Shown here piece after piece: positions 20,031 to 29,600 of a stretch of DNA of 55,877 nucleotides. The translations under genes and the position numbers were made by a program. This DNA comes from Rossellomorea orangium (lineage in GTDB: Bacteria > Bacillota > Bacilli > Bacillales > Bacillaceae_B). The stretch's first letter is position 1. Every line of letters begins with the position of its first letter. The notes under the pieces were generated by a model. It was given only the letters and a program-made list of their open reading frames with translations. It did no database searches and was not told the DNA's origin. Location of the stretch: the NCBI RefSeq assembly GCF_019334305.1, contig NZ_JAHWGH010000027.1, positions 2,609 to 58,485 of the forward strand, in the 5' to 3' direction.

Positions 20031-20324
20031 ATGGAAGTAACAGACGTAAGATTACGCCGAGTAAACACCGACGGTCGCATGAGAGCTATCGCATCTATTA
20101 CGCTGGATAATGAATTTGTTGTTCATGACATTCGCGTTATTGATGGGAACAATGGCTTATTTGTAGCAATGCCAAGTAAGCGGACTCCAGATGGAGAATT
20201 CCGTGATATTGCTCATCCAATCAATTCGGGTACTCGCGGTAAGATCCAAGATGCCGTTTTAGCTGAGTATCATCGTTTAGGAGAGCTGGAAGAAGTTGAG
20301 TTAGAAGAAGCTGGGGCTTCCTAA
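20031..20324 (+). CDS. spoVG: Regulator SpoVG
   Basis: SpoVG is a small site-specific DNA/RNA-binding protein involved in asymmetric septation and global regulation. The 97-residue protein has the canonical start [19 protein letters not shown] and the [18 protein letters not shown] block. Longer in-frame starts from 19878 are rejected because they would run across the sigma-H promoter, and AAAGGTGGTGA lies just before 20031. Confidence 0.97.
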   Translation: MEVTDVRLRRVNTDGRMRAIASITLDNEFVVHDIRVIDGNNGLFVAMPSKRTPDGEFRDIAHPINSGTRGKIQDAVLAEYHRLGELEEVELEEAGAS

Positions 20325-20341
20325 TTAAGATTTATAGCATC

Positions 20342-20372
20342 AAGAGCCTACTTTTGTAAGGCTCTTTTTTTT
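20342..20372 (+). terminator. Terminator of spoVG
   Basis: AAGAGCCT pairs with AGGCTCTT over an 8-base loop and is followed by T8. Confidence 0.88.
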
Positions 20373-20477
20373 GTCTATAGAGTCCTGCGGTTCTTACGTT
20401 TTTTGTATACCCAAGCAAATAAAGAGTTGAAACCTCAAAAGATAGAATTTTTGTATTTTTGAGGTAAAGAAAATTCG

Positions 20478-20676
20478 ACATGGGTTTTGGTGGGCCTTTC
20501 CGGGTTACTCGTCTTAAGCTTGTCGCCCCAGAGCAGCCCCTTCCGCTTTTCTCCATGTCCAGCTTCGGCGGCTAGAGGCTCGAGGTCATAAGCTAAATGG
20601 ACCAAGAAGGCAAAGAGCGCCTTCATGGCCCATTCATCTTATGCTTGTCGCCTCTGACCAAGCCGCCTCCGCTTTT
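20478..20676 (+). repeat. Family 2 repeat: half element followed by complete copy B
   Basis: The complete copy (20556-20676) has the same arms as copy A: GGCGGCT/AGCCGCC, AGAGGC/GCCTCT and CATAAG/CTTATG. The preceding 20478-20551 resembles only the 3' half of an element (TTAAGCTTGTCGCC...CCGCTTTTC). No gene is present between the spoVG terminator and the glmU promoter. Confidence 0.75.
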
Positions 20677-20710
20677 CTAATGACAAATATATGTACTTTT
20701 ATATGAATCC

Positions 20711-20739
20711 TTGAAATGATAAAGTTTTTAGGATATATT
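20711..20739 (+). promoter_or_regulatory. Sigma-A promoter of glmU
   Basis: TTGAAA and TATATT are separated by 17 bp, 35 bp before the gene. Confidence 0.75.
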
Positions 20740-20773
20740 CGTTATGGATAAAAAGGTTATTGGAGGACCAAAA

Positions 20774-22147
20774 ATGACAAATCGATATGCCGTTATATTA
20801 GCTGCCGGACAAGGGACGAGAATGAAGTCAAAGCTTTATAAAGTTCTTCATCCAGTGTGTGGCAAGCCGATGGTGGAACATGTGGTCGACCAAATTTCAA
20901 CACTACATATAGAGAAGACTGTCACGATCATCGGTCATGGTGCCGAGCTTGTGAAGTCACATTTAGAAGGTAAGAGTGAGTTCGCTCTTCAGGCTGAGCA
21001 ATTAGGAACGGCACATGCCGTTATGCAGTCGGAAGATGTCCTGGGTGACTTGGAGGGTACGACTTTAGTAGTGTGTGGTGATACACCGCTCATTAAAGGA
21101 GAGACGATGGAAGCATTGGTGAAGCACCATGAGGGTCAGGGCGCCAAAGCGACCATTTTGACAGGTCATACAGAATCCCCAGATGGATACGGACGAATTA
21201 TCCGTAACCAGGATGGGTTAGTTGAGCGCATTGTGGAACATAAGGACGCGACGGAAGCAGAAAGAAGCGTTAAGGAAATCAACACAGGAACATATTGTTT
21301 TGATAATAAAGCGTTATTCGACGCATTGAAGAAGGTGTCGAATGATAATGTACAAGGTGAGTACTACCTTCCGGATGTCATTGAGATCCTTCAATCCGAA
21401 GGTGAAATCGTGAGTGCGTATCAAACAAGTGACTTCGATGAGACGCTTGGTGTCAATGATCGTGTGGCCCTTTCTCAAGCGGAGATTACAATGAAAAAGC
21501 GCATCAATGAGTACCATATGCGTAACGGCGTAACAATTAAAGATCCGAACAATACGTATATCGATGCGGATGTGACAATTGGAAGGGATACGGTTATCCT
21601 GCCTGGAACCGTTCTGAAGGGAAATACAGCAATTGGTGAAGACGCCTTAATCGGTCCGAACTCAGAAGTGAAGGACTGTCAGATCGGAGACCGGACGGCA
21701 GTGAAGCAGTCTGTCGCCCATGACAGCTCGATTGGTTCGGATGTTCAAATCGGGCCATTTGCCCATATTCGCCCCGCTTCCACTATTGAAGATGAAGTGA
21801 AGATCGGTAATTTTGTCGAGATCAAGAAAGCGACATTTGGTAAAGCGAGTAAGGCCTCACACCTAAGCTATATTGGTGATGCTGAGGTTGGTCGCGACGT
21901 CAATATCGGGTGTGGATCTATTACCGTGAACTATGATGGGAAGAACAAGCACCTGACGAAGATAGAAGATGGTGTATTTGTCGGCTGTAATTCAAATCTG
22001 GTTGCACCTGTCAATGTAGGGAAAGGGGCATATATTGCCGCTGGTTCTACAATCACCGAAGACGTTCCAGGTGAGTCTCTATCGATTGCTAGGGCTCGTC
22101 AAGTAAACAAAGAAAATTATGTTCAAAATCTAAATCATAAGAAATAA
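20774..22147 (+). CDS. glmU: Bifunctional N-acetyltransferase / UDP-GlcNAc pyrophosphorylase GlmU
   Basis: GlmU acetylates glucosamine-1-phosphate and uridylylates the product to UDP-GlcNAc for peptidoglycan and teichoic acid. In the 457-residue protein the N-terminal nucleotidyltransferase domain starts with [12 protein letters not shown] (residues 9-20). The C-terminal half (about 250-457) is a left-handed beta-helix of hexapeptide repeats. The start at 20774 follows GGAGG; the in-frame ATG at 20744 is too far upstream of it. In B. subtilis (gcaD) it is also co-transcribed with prs. Confidence 0.97.
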   Translation: MTNRYAVILAAGQGTRMKSKLYKVLHPVCGKPMVEHVVDQISTLHIEKTVTIIGHGAELVKSHLEGKSEFALQAEQLGTAHAVMQSEDVLGDLEGTTLVVCGDTPLIKGETMEALVKHHEGQGAKATILTGHTESPDGYGRIIRNQDGLVERIVEHKDATEAERSVKEINTGTYCFDNKALFDALKKVSNDNVQGEYYLPDVIEILQSEGEIVSAYQTSDFDETLGVNDRVALSQAEITMKKRINEYHMRNGVTIKDPNNTYIDADVTIGRDTVILPGTVLKGNTAIGEDALIGPNSEVKDCQIGDRTAVKQSVAHDSSIGSDVQIGPFAHIRPASTIEDEVKIGNFVEIKKATFGKASKASHLSYIGDAEVGRDVNIGCGSITVNYDGKNKHLTKIEDGVFVGCNSNLVAPVNVGKGAYIAAGSTITEDVPGESLSIARARQVNKENYVQNLNHKK

Positions 22148-22160
22148 TTGGAGGTCCACA

Positions 22161-23120
22161 ATGCCAAACTCTTATATTAATTCCAAATTGAAAATTTTCT
22201 CTCTTAATTCAAACTACCATCTCGCAAAGGAAATCGCTGATGAAGTAGGTGTGGAATTAGGGAAATCGTCTGTTAAACGTTTTAGCGACGGTGAAATCCA
22301 GATCAACATCGAAGAAAGTATCCGTGGTTGTGACGTATTCGTCATTCAATCTACTTGCCAGCCCGTAAATGAAAACCTGATGGAACTTCTCATCATGGTA
22401 GATGCGTTGAAGCGTGCTTCTGCCAAGACGATTAACATCGTGATGCCTTATTATGGTTATGCCCGTCAAGACCGTAAAGCAAGAGCGCGTGAGCCGATCA
22501 CTGCTAAATTGGTGGCAAATCTACTGGAAACAGCCGGTGCTACACGTGTCATCACGTTGGACCTGCATGCTCCTCAAATTCAAGGTTTCTTTGATATCCT
22601 GATCGATCACCTGATGGGTGTGCCGATCTTAGCGGATTACTTTGAGGAAAGAGGATTCAATACTGAAGATCTTGTCATTGTATCTCCTGACCATGGAGGG
22701 GTGACAAGAGCTCGTAAGCTTGCAGAGCGTCTGAAAGCTCCAATCGCGATCATTGATAAGCGTCGTCCGAAGCCAAATGTGGCAGAGGTGATGAATATCG
22801 TTGGTAACATCGATGGGAAAATCGCGATCTTGATCGATGATATCATCGATACTGCCGGTACGATCACACTTGCAGCCAATGCGTTAGTAGAAAACGGAGC
22901 AAAAGAAGTGTTTGCATGCTGTACGCATCCGGTTCTTTCCGGTCCTGCCATCGAGCGTATCCAAAACTCTAATATTAAAGAGCTGGTTGTAACAAATTCG
23001 ATTCCACTTGGCGAAGAGAAAATGATCAGTAAAGTGAAATCCCTGTCTGTGGCTCCCCTGATCAGTGAAGCGATCATCCGGATCTACGAACAGCAGTCTG
23101 TCAGCACACTTTTTGATTAA
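22161..23120 (+). CDS. prs: Ribose-phosphate pyrophosphokinase
   Basis: The product makes PRPP from ribose-5-phosphate and ATP for purine, pyrimidine, histidine and tryptophan synthesis. In the 319-residue class I enzyme the visible motifs are [16 protein letters not shown], the catalytic flexible-loop region [14 protein letters not shown], and the PRPP-binding loop [13 protein letters not shown]. Ribosome-binding site TTGGAGG lies 13 bp after glmU, so the two form one operon. PRPP level is the traditional signal for PurR, encoded 2.7 kb upstream. Confidence 0.97.
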   Translation: MPNSYINSKLKIFSLNSNYHLAKEIADEVGVELGKSSVKRFSDGEIQINIEESIRGCDVFVIQSTCQPVNENLMELLIMVDALKRASAKTINIVMPYYGYARQDRKARAREPITAKLVANLLETAGATRVITLDLHAPQIQGFFDILIDHLMGVPILADYFEERGFNTEDLVIVSPDHGGVTRARKLAERLKAPIAIIDKRRPKPNVAEVMNIVGNIDGKIAILIDDIIDTAGTITLAANALVENGAKEVFACCTHPVLSGPAIERIQNSNIKELVVTNSIPLGEEKMISKVKSLSVAPLISEAIIRIYEQQSVSTLFD

Positions 23121-23147
23121 GAATTAATATATGTAGTTTGTGCATAG

Positions 23148-23189
23148 AAAGAAGAGCCTCTCCTTCACATGGGACGGGCTCTTCTTTTT
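23148..23189 (+). terminator. Terminator of glmU-prs
   Basis: AAAGAAGAGCC pairs with GGGCTCTTCTTT across an 18-base loop, with T5. Confidence 0.75.
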
Positions 23190-23275
23190 GTATATGTACC
23201 TCGCTCAGTCCCCGCAAAACCCTCATGTGTCAACACTCGCCCACCCGTTAAGACGGGATTAATTGGGCTTTATAT

Positions 23276-23301
23276 GTTTATTTCAAATAGGATTGGGGTA
23301 A
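23276..23301 (+). promoter_or_regulatory. Sigma-B promoter of ctc
   Basis: GTTTAT and GGGTAA are separated by 14 bp, matching the general-stress sigma-B pattern GTTTaa-N12-14-GGGwAw. B. subtilis ctc is a classic sigma-B gene. Confidence 0.75.
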
Positions 23302-23358
23302 TTACTATATATAGAACTTTAACTAACATAAAAGATTAGGGAAGGTGTTGGATTAGAC

Positions 23359-24009
23359 ATGGCAACAGAATTGAAAGCAAATACGAGGAAAGATTTTAAA
23401 CGATCTTCATTAACAAAGCTGAGACATGAGGGGAATATCCCTGGAGTTGTCTACGGCTACAAGGCAGACAATACACCCATCATGGTAGATTCCATAACAT
23501 TTATTAAAACGATACGCGAAGTAGGAAGAAACGGAATTATTTCCTTGAACGTAGATGGCAAAAAGCAAAACGTCATTTTAAGTGACTACCAGCAGGATCA
23601 CCTGAAGGATGCTGTTACACACGTTGATTTCCTTGCTGTGAATATGTCAGAGGAGATTGATGCCGATGTACGTATTGAGCTTGTAGGAGAAGCGGCAGGA
23701 GTGAAGGACGGCGGCGTCATGCAGCAGCCATTGCATGAGGTATCCGTTACTGCCAAGCCGAATGATATTCCTGAATCCATCGAAGTGGATGTTACAGAGC
23801 TTCAAGTCGGGGAAACGGTAACGATCAGTGATATACGTAGCAAGTACAGCGTTACCTTGAATGAAGAGGATGACCGCACGATTGCTTCGATCCTTGCTCC
23901 AAGACAAGAAGAAGAAATCGACAGTGGGGAAGAGCAGGAAGCCGGCACACCTGATAACGAAGAAGGAAGAGAATCAGAAGCCAGTGAAGAAAGTGAATCA
24001 CAAGAATAA
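23359..24009 (+). CDS. ctc: 50S ribosomal protein L25 / general stress protein Ctc
   Basis: The 216-residue protein is a TL5/CTC-type L25 that binds 5S rRNA in the large subunit. The N-terminal L25 domain spans about residues 1-92, and the C-terminal beta domain about 93-180. The last 35 residues are a very acidic Glu/Ser-rich tail. The family is about 200 residues long in Bacillus, so the tail is slightly extended. It has a sigma-B-type promoter, which suggests that stressed ribosomes receive more of it. Confidence 0.95.
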   Translation: MATELKANTRKDFKRSSLTKLRHEGNIPGVVYGYKADNTPIMVDSITFIKTIREVGRNGIISLNVDGKKQNVILSDYQQDHLKDAVTHVDFLAVNMSEEIDADVRIELVGEAAGVKDGGVMQQPLHEVSVTAKPNDIPESIEVDVTELQVGETVTISDIRSKYSVTLNEEDDRTIASILAPRQEEEIDSGEEQEAGTPDNEEGRESEASEESESQE

Positions 24010-24029
24010 TAAAAATCACTGATTTTTTC

Positions 24030-24058
24030 GCGTAACCTTTTGCAGGTTGCGCTTTTTA
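24030..24058 (+). terminator. Terminator of ctc
   Basis: GCGTAACC pairs with GGTTGCGC (one G-T pair) over a 7-base loop, with T5. Confidence 0.8.
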
Positions 24059-24097
24059 CGTTATTCTAGATGTATAAGGTCAGAAGAGGTGTTAGAG

Positions 24098-24655
24098 ATG
24101 AAGTTAATCGTGGGACTCGGGAATCCGGGATCACAGTATGAAAAAACGAGACACAATATTGGATTCATAATTATAGATGCGTTAGCCGATCGCTTGGGTG
24201 TTTCACTGAATCAATCTAAGTTTAAAGGGGTTTATGGAACATACCATCACAAAGGTGAAAAAGTCGTCCTGTTAAAACCGCTTACGTATATGAATTTATC
24301 CGGGGAGAGCATTGTCCCCCTAATGGATTATTTTGAAATTGATGATGAGGATTTACTTGTCATATATGATGACCTTGACTTGCCGGTAGGGAAATTACGA
24401 TTAAGGCAAAAGGGAAGCGCCGGGGGGCATAATGGCATTAAATCGACCATTGCTCACTTAGGTTCCCAGCAGTTCAACCGTCTGCGGGTAGGCATCGACC
24501 GTCCGACCAATGGGATGAGTGTTCCTGACTATGTCTTGGGGAAATTCTCAAAGGAAGAGCAGCCGGAACTGGATAAAGCCATTATATCAAGCGTGGAAGC
24601 ATGTGAGACATGGTTGGATAAGCCATTTCTTGAAGTGATGAATAAATTTAACTAA
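24098..24655 (+). CDS. pth: Peptidyl-tRNA hydrolase
   Basis: Pth (SpoVC in B. subtilis) recycles peptidyl-tRNAs released during abortive translation. The 185-residue protein starts [23 protein letters not shown], which contains the catalytic histidine (H20) and the substrate asparagine (N10). Downstream blocks are [37 protein letters not shown] and [11 protein letters not shown]. The longer in-frame start at 24047 overlaps the ctc terminator, while 24098 follows GAGGTG, so I use the latter. Confidence 0.97.
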   Translation: MKLIVGLGNPGSQYEKTRHNIGFIIIDALADRLGVSLNQSKFKGVYGTYHHKGEKVVLLKPLTYMNLSGESIVPLMDYFEIDDEDLLVIYDDLDLPVGKLRLRQKGSAGGHNGIKSTIAHLGSQQFNRLRVGIDRPTNGMSVPDYVLGKFSKEEQPELDKAIISSVEACETWLDKPFLEVMNKFN

Positions 24656-24700
24656 TTGATTCATATACTGAATTCCCCGGGTCCTTTCACCGCCAACATT

Positions 24701-24730
24701 GAATAACTCCCTTCTATCAGGTTCATACTA
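24701..24730 (+). promoter_or_regulatory. Sigma-G/sigma-F-type promoter of fin
   Basis: GAATA and CATACTA are separated by 18 bp, a full match to the sigma-G pattern. In B. subtilis fin is transcribed in the forespore by sigma-F and sigma-G. Confidence 0.8.
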
Positions 24731-24759
24731 ACCATATAAATGTGTATGGAGGGAAAGAG

Positions 24760-24990
24760 ATGGCGATCCATTATCAGTGTCGACATTGCGGCACAAATGT
24801 AGGGACCCTTTCAAACGTATCCGTGCATTCAGAGCAGCTGGGGATTCACATGCTGACGGATGAAGAGCGGTTACATATGGTTCAGTACCAGGACAACGGG
24901 GACATCCAGGTAAAGACGATCTGTGAAGATTGTCAGGAGAGTCTGGAAAGGAATCCAGGCTATCATGAATTAGATCATATCATTCAGTAA
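24760..24990 (+). CDS. fin: Anti-sigma-F factor Fin
   Basis: The 76-residue protein, exactly the length of B. subtilis Fin (YabK), has two CxxC zinc pairs (C7/C10 and C55/C58). Fin displaces sigma-F from RNA polymerase and so supports the switch to sigma-G in the forespore. GGAGGGAAAGAG precedes the ATG at 24760; the ATG at 24742 lies on the wrong side of that ribosome-binding site. It and csfB form the pair of small zinc anti-sigma factors in this window. Confidence 0.95.
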   Translation: MAIHYQCRHCGTNVGTLSNVSVHSEQLGIHMLTDEERLHMVQYQDNGDIQVKTICEDCQESLERNPGYHELDHIIQ

Positions 24991-25067
24991 GAACGCTTTG
25001 GTTCGAAACCAAAGCATTTTTCTGTTTGCACTTAGCTATAAAAGGGTTCAAGGGGAGGAGCGTACAC

Positions 25068-28000
25068 TTGAAAGGTATTTTAAAACAGGTCCATCAAAGT
25101 GAAGAAATCCAGTCCATCATCGCCGGAGTGGAGGAAGGACTGTCTGAACAACTTGTTGCAGGATTGTCCGGTTCATCGAGGACGGCGTATATTGCAGATG
25201 TGTATCTGCAAACGAATAAATCCACTATAGTGGTCACACATAATTTATTTCAAGCTCAGAAAGTCTATGACGATCTCATTCAGTTTGTATCAGAGGATGA
25301 GGTATATTTATATTCTGCTAATGAGTTAATCGCAGCTGAGTTAAGCGTGGCGAGTCCGGAGCTGAGGGCTCAGCGGATCGAGGTATTGAATAAACTTTCA
25401 AAACATCACCAGGGTATCTACATCGTTCCGGTCGCAGGTTTACGGAAAATCCTTCCTCCTCCATCGATGTGGGCAACAAACCAGATCCGTTTTCAGATGG
25501 GTGAAGATATCGACTTGGATGAAGTATTGAATCAATTGGTGCAGATGGGGTATCAGCGTACAGGGATGGTCAGCACACCAGGGGAATTCAGCCTGCGCGG
25601 GGGAATTGTAGATATTTTCCCTTTAACATCCCAAAATCCTGTACGAATCGAATTATTCGATACCGAAATCGATTCTATCCGCATATTTTCTGCTGAAGAC
25701 CAGCGTTCCATCGATAAACTGAATGAAATGGAAATAGGCCCTGCCACAGAGGTCTTGTTGAAATATGAGAACATGGAAAGGCTCATTAAGGAAATAAATG
25801 CCGGATTGTCCACCAGCTTAAAGAAGGTAAAATCTGCAGCCGTCAAGGAGAAGATGACAGAGTACATAGGGCATGAGGTGGATCAGCTTGAAAATGGGCA
25901 GGTGCCTGAGCAGATCTTCAAATACTTATCACTGGCGTATGAGAATCCTAGTAGTTTGCTAGATTATTTACCTAATGATGGGGTTCTGTTCTTTGATGAG
26001 TTCAGTCGCGTACAGGAAATGAGTGAGTCACTCGAGAAAGAGGAAGCGGAGTGGTATACTTCCCTCCTTCAAGAAGGACAGATCATTCATGACGTAGCGG
26101 TCTCTCATGCTTTTTCGACGCTGGTTAACAGGACGAAGCTTCCGAAGGTGTATTTCTCTTTGTTCCTTCGTCATATTGCCAATACTAGCCCCCAGAACAT
26201 CTTTAATGTGTCTACGAAACCCATGCAGAATTTCCATGGGCAGATGAACGTATTGAAGGCAGAACTGGATCGCTGGAAAAAAGGAAACTATACCGTTGTG
26301 TTATTGGGACCGGATCAAGAACGGGTCAAGAAGCTGCAAAGAGTACTGGATGATTATAAAATCGAGATTGCCTTTGTGGAAGATGGAGATAAGCTGTTAC
26401 CTGGTAAAGTCCAAATGATCAATGGAAGCCTGACAAGCGGGTTTGAGCTCCCACTTCAGAAGATTGCCGTTATCACAGAAGAAGAACTATTCAATAAGAA
26501 GACTCAGAAGAAGCCGAGAAGGCAGAAGCTTTCGAATGCAGAGAGAATCAAAAGCTATTCCGAGCTGAAAGTTGGGGATCATGTCGTTCATGTGAACCAC
26601 GGGATCGGTAAATTCCTGGGGATTGAAACATTGGAGATCAATGGCGTCCATAAAGACTATCTTCATGTGAAATACCAGGGGAATGACAAACTTTATGTCC
26701 CGGTCGATCAAATCGAACTGGTACAAAAGTACGTTGCTTCAGAGCATAAAGATCCGAAGCTGTATAAGCTGGGCGGAAGTGAATGGAAGAAGGTCAAGTC
26801 TAAGGTTCAATCTTCTGTCCAGGATATAGCGGATGATCTCATCAAGCTCTATGCTGAAAGGGAAGCGGCAAAAGGGTATGCCTTTTCTCCTGATGGGGAG
26901 ATGCAAAGAGATTTTGAAATGGCCTTCCCATATGAAGAAACAGATGACCAGCTCCGTTCTGTGACCGAAATCAAACACGATATGGAAAGAGAACGTCCGA
27001 TGGACCGGTTACTATGCGGGGACGTGGGATACGGAAAGACCGAGGTTGCGATTCGGGCAGCCTTTAAGGCGATTGCTGATGGAAAACAGGTAGCCATCCT
27101 TGTCCCTACTACCATCCTTGCTCAACAACATTATGAAACGATTAAAGAACGGTTTCAGGACTTTCCTGTGGAAATCGGGTTATTGAGCCGTTTCCGAACC
27201 AGGAAACAGCAGCAGGAGACAACGAAAGGTCTTAATAGCGGCACGGTTGATATTGTGGTGGGGACCCATCGACTCCTGTCAAAAGACATTCAATACCGGG
27301 ATTTGGGACTGTTGATCATCGATGAAGAACAAAGGTTCGGTGTCACACATAAAGAGAAGATCAAACAGTTAAAAACCAATATCGATGTACTGACCCTGAC
27401 GGCAACACCGATTCCCCGGACGTTGCATATGTCGATGCTTGGGGTAAGGGATTTATCGGTCATCGAAACACCACCGGAGAATCGATTCCCGGTCCAGACC
27501 TATGTGATGGAGTACAATGGGGCCTTGATTAAAGAAGCGATCGAAAGGGAAATGGCACGTAACGGTCAGGTGTATTTCCTCTATAATCGCGTGGAAGATA
27601 TCGAAAGGAAAGCCGATGAAATATCCATGCTAGTCCCCGATGCCCGTATTGCCTACGCTCACGGTCAGATGAGTGAAAATGAACTTGAAGCCGTCATATT
27701 AAGCTTCCTTGCAGGCGAATACGATGTTCTGGTTACCACGACGATTATTGAAACAGGTGTCGATATCCCGAATGTGAACACGTTGATTGTCTTTGATGCA
27801 GATCGTATGGGCTTATCACAACTTTACCAACTAAGAGGACGTGTAGGACGTTCGAACAGGGTGGCCTATGCCTATTTCACCTATCGTAAAGACAAGGTCC
27901 TCACGGAAGTGGCAGAGAAACGACTGCAGGCAATTAAAGAATTCACGGAGCTTGGATCGGGATTCAAAATCGCCATGCGTGACTTGACGATCCGCGGTGC

Positions 28001-28598
28001 GGGAAATCTCCTAGGGGCACAGCAGCACGGATTTATTGACTCTGTGGGATTCGATCTGTATTCCCAAATGCTCAAAGAAGCCATCGAAGAAAGAAAAGGG
28101 GATCTCCCGAAGCAGCCTGAATCGAGCTTTGAGGTCGATATAGAAATCGATGCTTATATTCCGGATGATTATATTAAGGATGGTCATCAAAAAATCGAGA
28201 TGTATAAACGGTTCCGCTCCCTATCTTCCCTTCCTGAAATCGAAGAGCTGGAAGAAGAAATCCTGGACCGGTTCGGGGAGTATCCTGAAGAGGTGGGTTA
28301 TCTATTCCTGATCTCAGAAATGAAAATATACGCAAAGAATACGGATCTTGAATCCATCAAGCAGGATAAGAAAACGGTGAATATCTTCATGTCACCGGAA
28401 GGAACGGCGAAGATCGACGGTTCCAAAGTATTTAACCTTTGCAACAAACACGGACGTGCCGTCGGACTTGGAATGGAAGGCTCCAAGCTTAAAATATCCA
28501 TCAACACAGCACGACTTGAAGCGTCCAAATGGTTCAACATGGCCTACGACATCATCAAGCATCTGGATGAAGCAGTAAAAGTAGAAGAAAACGTGTAA
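25068..28598 (+). CDS. mfd: Transcription-repair coupling factor Mfd
   Basis: Mfd is a DNA translocase that removes stalled RNA polymerase at lesions and recruits UvrA. In the 1176-residue protein a UvrB-like N-terminal region is followed by the RNA polymerase-interacting domain (about 490-560: GDHVVHVNHGIGKFLGIETLE). The superfamily 2 helicase motor has Walker A GDVGYGKTE (651-659) and DEEQ (752-755), and the QLRGRVGRS motif VI is present. A UvrA-binding domain closes the chain. It starts at TTG 25068 after GGGGAGGAG. Confidence 0.97.
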   Translation: MKGILKQVHQSEEIQSIIAGVEEGLSEQLVAGLSGSSRTAYIADVYLQTNKSTIVVTHNLFQAQKVYDDLIQFVSEDEVYLYSANELIAAELSVASPELRAQRIEVLNKLSKHHQGIYIVPVAGLRKILPPPSMWATNQIRFQMGEDIDLDEVLNQLVQMGYQRTGMVSTPGEFSLRGGIVDIFPLTSQNPVRIELFDTEIDSIRIFSAEDQRSIDKLNEMEIGPATEVLLKYENMERLIKEINAGLSTSLKKVKSAAVKEKMTEYIGHEVDQLENGQVPEQIFKYLSLAYENPSSLLDYLPNDGVLFFDEFSRVQEMSESLEKEEAEWYTSLLQEGQIIHDVAVSHAFSTLVNRTKLPKVYFSLFLRHIANTSPQNIFNVSTKPMQNFHGQMNVLKAELDRWKKGNYTVVLLGPDQERVKKLQRVLDDYKIEIAFVEDGDKLLPGKVQMINGSLTSGFELPLQKIAVITEEELFNKKTQKKPRRQKLSNAERIKSYSELKVGDHVVHVNHGIGKFLGIETLEINGVHKDYLHVKYQGNDKLYVPVDQIELVQKYVASEHKDPKLYKLGGSEWKKVKSKVQSSVQDIADDLIKLYAEREAAKGYAFSPDGEMQRDFEMAFPYEETDDQLRSVTEIKHDMERERPMDRLLCGDVGYGKTEVAIRAAFKAIADGKQVAILVPTTILAQQHYETIKERFQDFPVEIGLLSRFRTRKQQQETTKGLNSGTVDIVVGTHRLLSKDIQYRDLGLLIIDEEQRFGVTHKEKIKQLKTNIDVLTLTATPIPRTLHMSMLGVRDLSVIETPPENRFPVQTYVMEYNGALIKEAIEREMARNGQVYFLYNRVEDIERKADEISMLVPDARIAYAHGQMSENELEAVILSFLAGEYDVLVTTTIIETGVDIPNVNTLIVFDADRMGLSQLYQLRGRVGRSNRVAYAYFTYRKDKVLTEVAEKRLQAIKEFTELGSGFKIAMRDLTIRGAGNLLGAQQHGFIDSVGFDLYSQMLKEAIEERKGDLPKQPESSFEVDIEIDAYIPDDYIKDGHQKIEMYKRFRSLSSLPEIEELEEEILDRFGEYPEEVGYLFLISEMKIYAKNTDLESIKQDKKTVNIFMSPEGTAKIDGSKVFNLCNKHGRAVGLGMEGSKLKISINTARLEASKWFNMAYDIIKHLDEAVKVEENV

Positions 28599-28788
28599 GC
28601 ATTTCACGATATCGACACAAAACCAGTGGCATTTCTTCCCTTCGTTATAATAATGTAACCAAAATGTAAACGCGCGGATTGTTTCACTCTACTATGATAA
28701 GGGTATTAGTATTTATGCAGCTGCCAACAATGGAAAAAGATACCTGCATTAGAATTTTAGTGAAATTACAGAAAAAATAACTGAATGT

Positions 28789-28817
28789 GTATAGAACTTC
28801 TAAGTTGTAAGATACTA
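28789..28817 (+). promoter_or_regulatory. Candidate sigma-G promoter of spoVT
   Basis: GTATA and GATACTA are separated by 17 bp, one base from the sigma-G pattern. B. subtilis spoVT depends on sigma-G. The 300-bp gap between mfd and spoVT shows nothing else that I can support, and no clear mfd terminator. Confidence 0.5.
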
Positions 28818-28898
28818 AACTCAACAATGGTAAAGTATTCATCCAGAGATGGGTACATTGCCAAATAAAATCATCTGATGAAAGTGAGGCAACTATAG

Positions 28899-29435
28899 AT
28901 GAAAGCAACTGGTATTGTTCGTCGTATTGATGATTTAGGGCGTGTCGTTATTCCGAAAGAAATTCGCAGGACATTAAGGATTCGCGAGGGAGATCCTCTT
29001 GAAATCTTCGTTGATCGTGACGGAGAAGTCATCTTAAAGAAATATTCCCCAATCAGTGAACTTGGTGACTTTGCTAAGGAATACGGCGAAGCATTGTACG
29101 ACAGTTTGGGAAGTGCCGTATTGATTTGTGATCGGGATGCAGTCATTGCCATCTCCGGCGCTTCGAAGAAAGAGTATTTAAATAAGAACATCAGTGAGCT
29201 GATCGAGAAAGTAATGGATGACCGCACGTCTCTATTACACACTCAACAGGGACAAGCTGAGCTTGTCGAAGGACACGGTGAAGATCTTGCTTCCTATACG
29301 ATCGCTCCGATTGTCGCAAATGGAGATCCGATTGGTGCCGTTGCGATTTTCTCAAAGGAACGTACAGTAGGTGAAGTGGAACAAAAGGCAGTAGAAACGG
29401 CAGCTGGCTTTTTAGCAAGACAAATGGAGTCATAA
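28899..29435 (+). CDS. spoVT: Stage V sporulation protein T
   Basis: SpoVT is a forespore regulator that raises or lowers expression of sigma-G genes. In the 178-residue protein the N-terminal AbrB-type swapped-hairpin DNA-binding domain (1-50: MKATGIVRRIDDLGRVVIPKEIRR) is joined to a C-terminal GAF-like domain (about 56-178). The ligand of the GAF domain is unknown. It is a paralogue of abrB, encoded 20 kb upstream. AGTGAGG precedes the ATG. Confidence 0.97.
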   Translation: MKATGIVRRIDDLGRVVIPKEIRRTLRIREGDPLEIFVDRDGEVILKKYSPISELGDFAKEYGEALYDSLGSAVLICDRDAVIAISGASKKEYLNKNISELIEKVMDDRTSLLHTQQGQAELVEGHGEDLASYTIAPIVANGDPIGAVAIFSKERTVGEVEQKAVETAAGFLARQMES

Positions 29436-29443
29436 CGTAAAGG

Positions 29444-29474
29444 AGTGGCATAAAAGCCGCTCTTCTTTTTTTTT
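29444..29474 (+). terminator. Terminator of spoVT
   Basis: GAGTGGC pairs with GCCGCTC over a 6-base loop, followed by a CTTC break and T9. Confidence 0.85.
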
Positions 29475-29600
29475 GCCTCCAATCAGCCATCTTAGAACAT
29501 AGCCGGATCAATATGGTAAAATGACCAGTACATATATGATTTTTCATAAGCTGATCGATTCACGCTTCGAAATAGTGGTAAGGAAAGGCAGGAAAACGGG

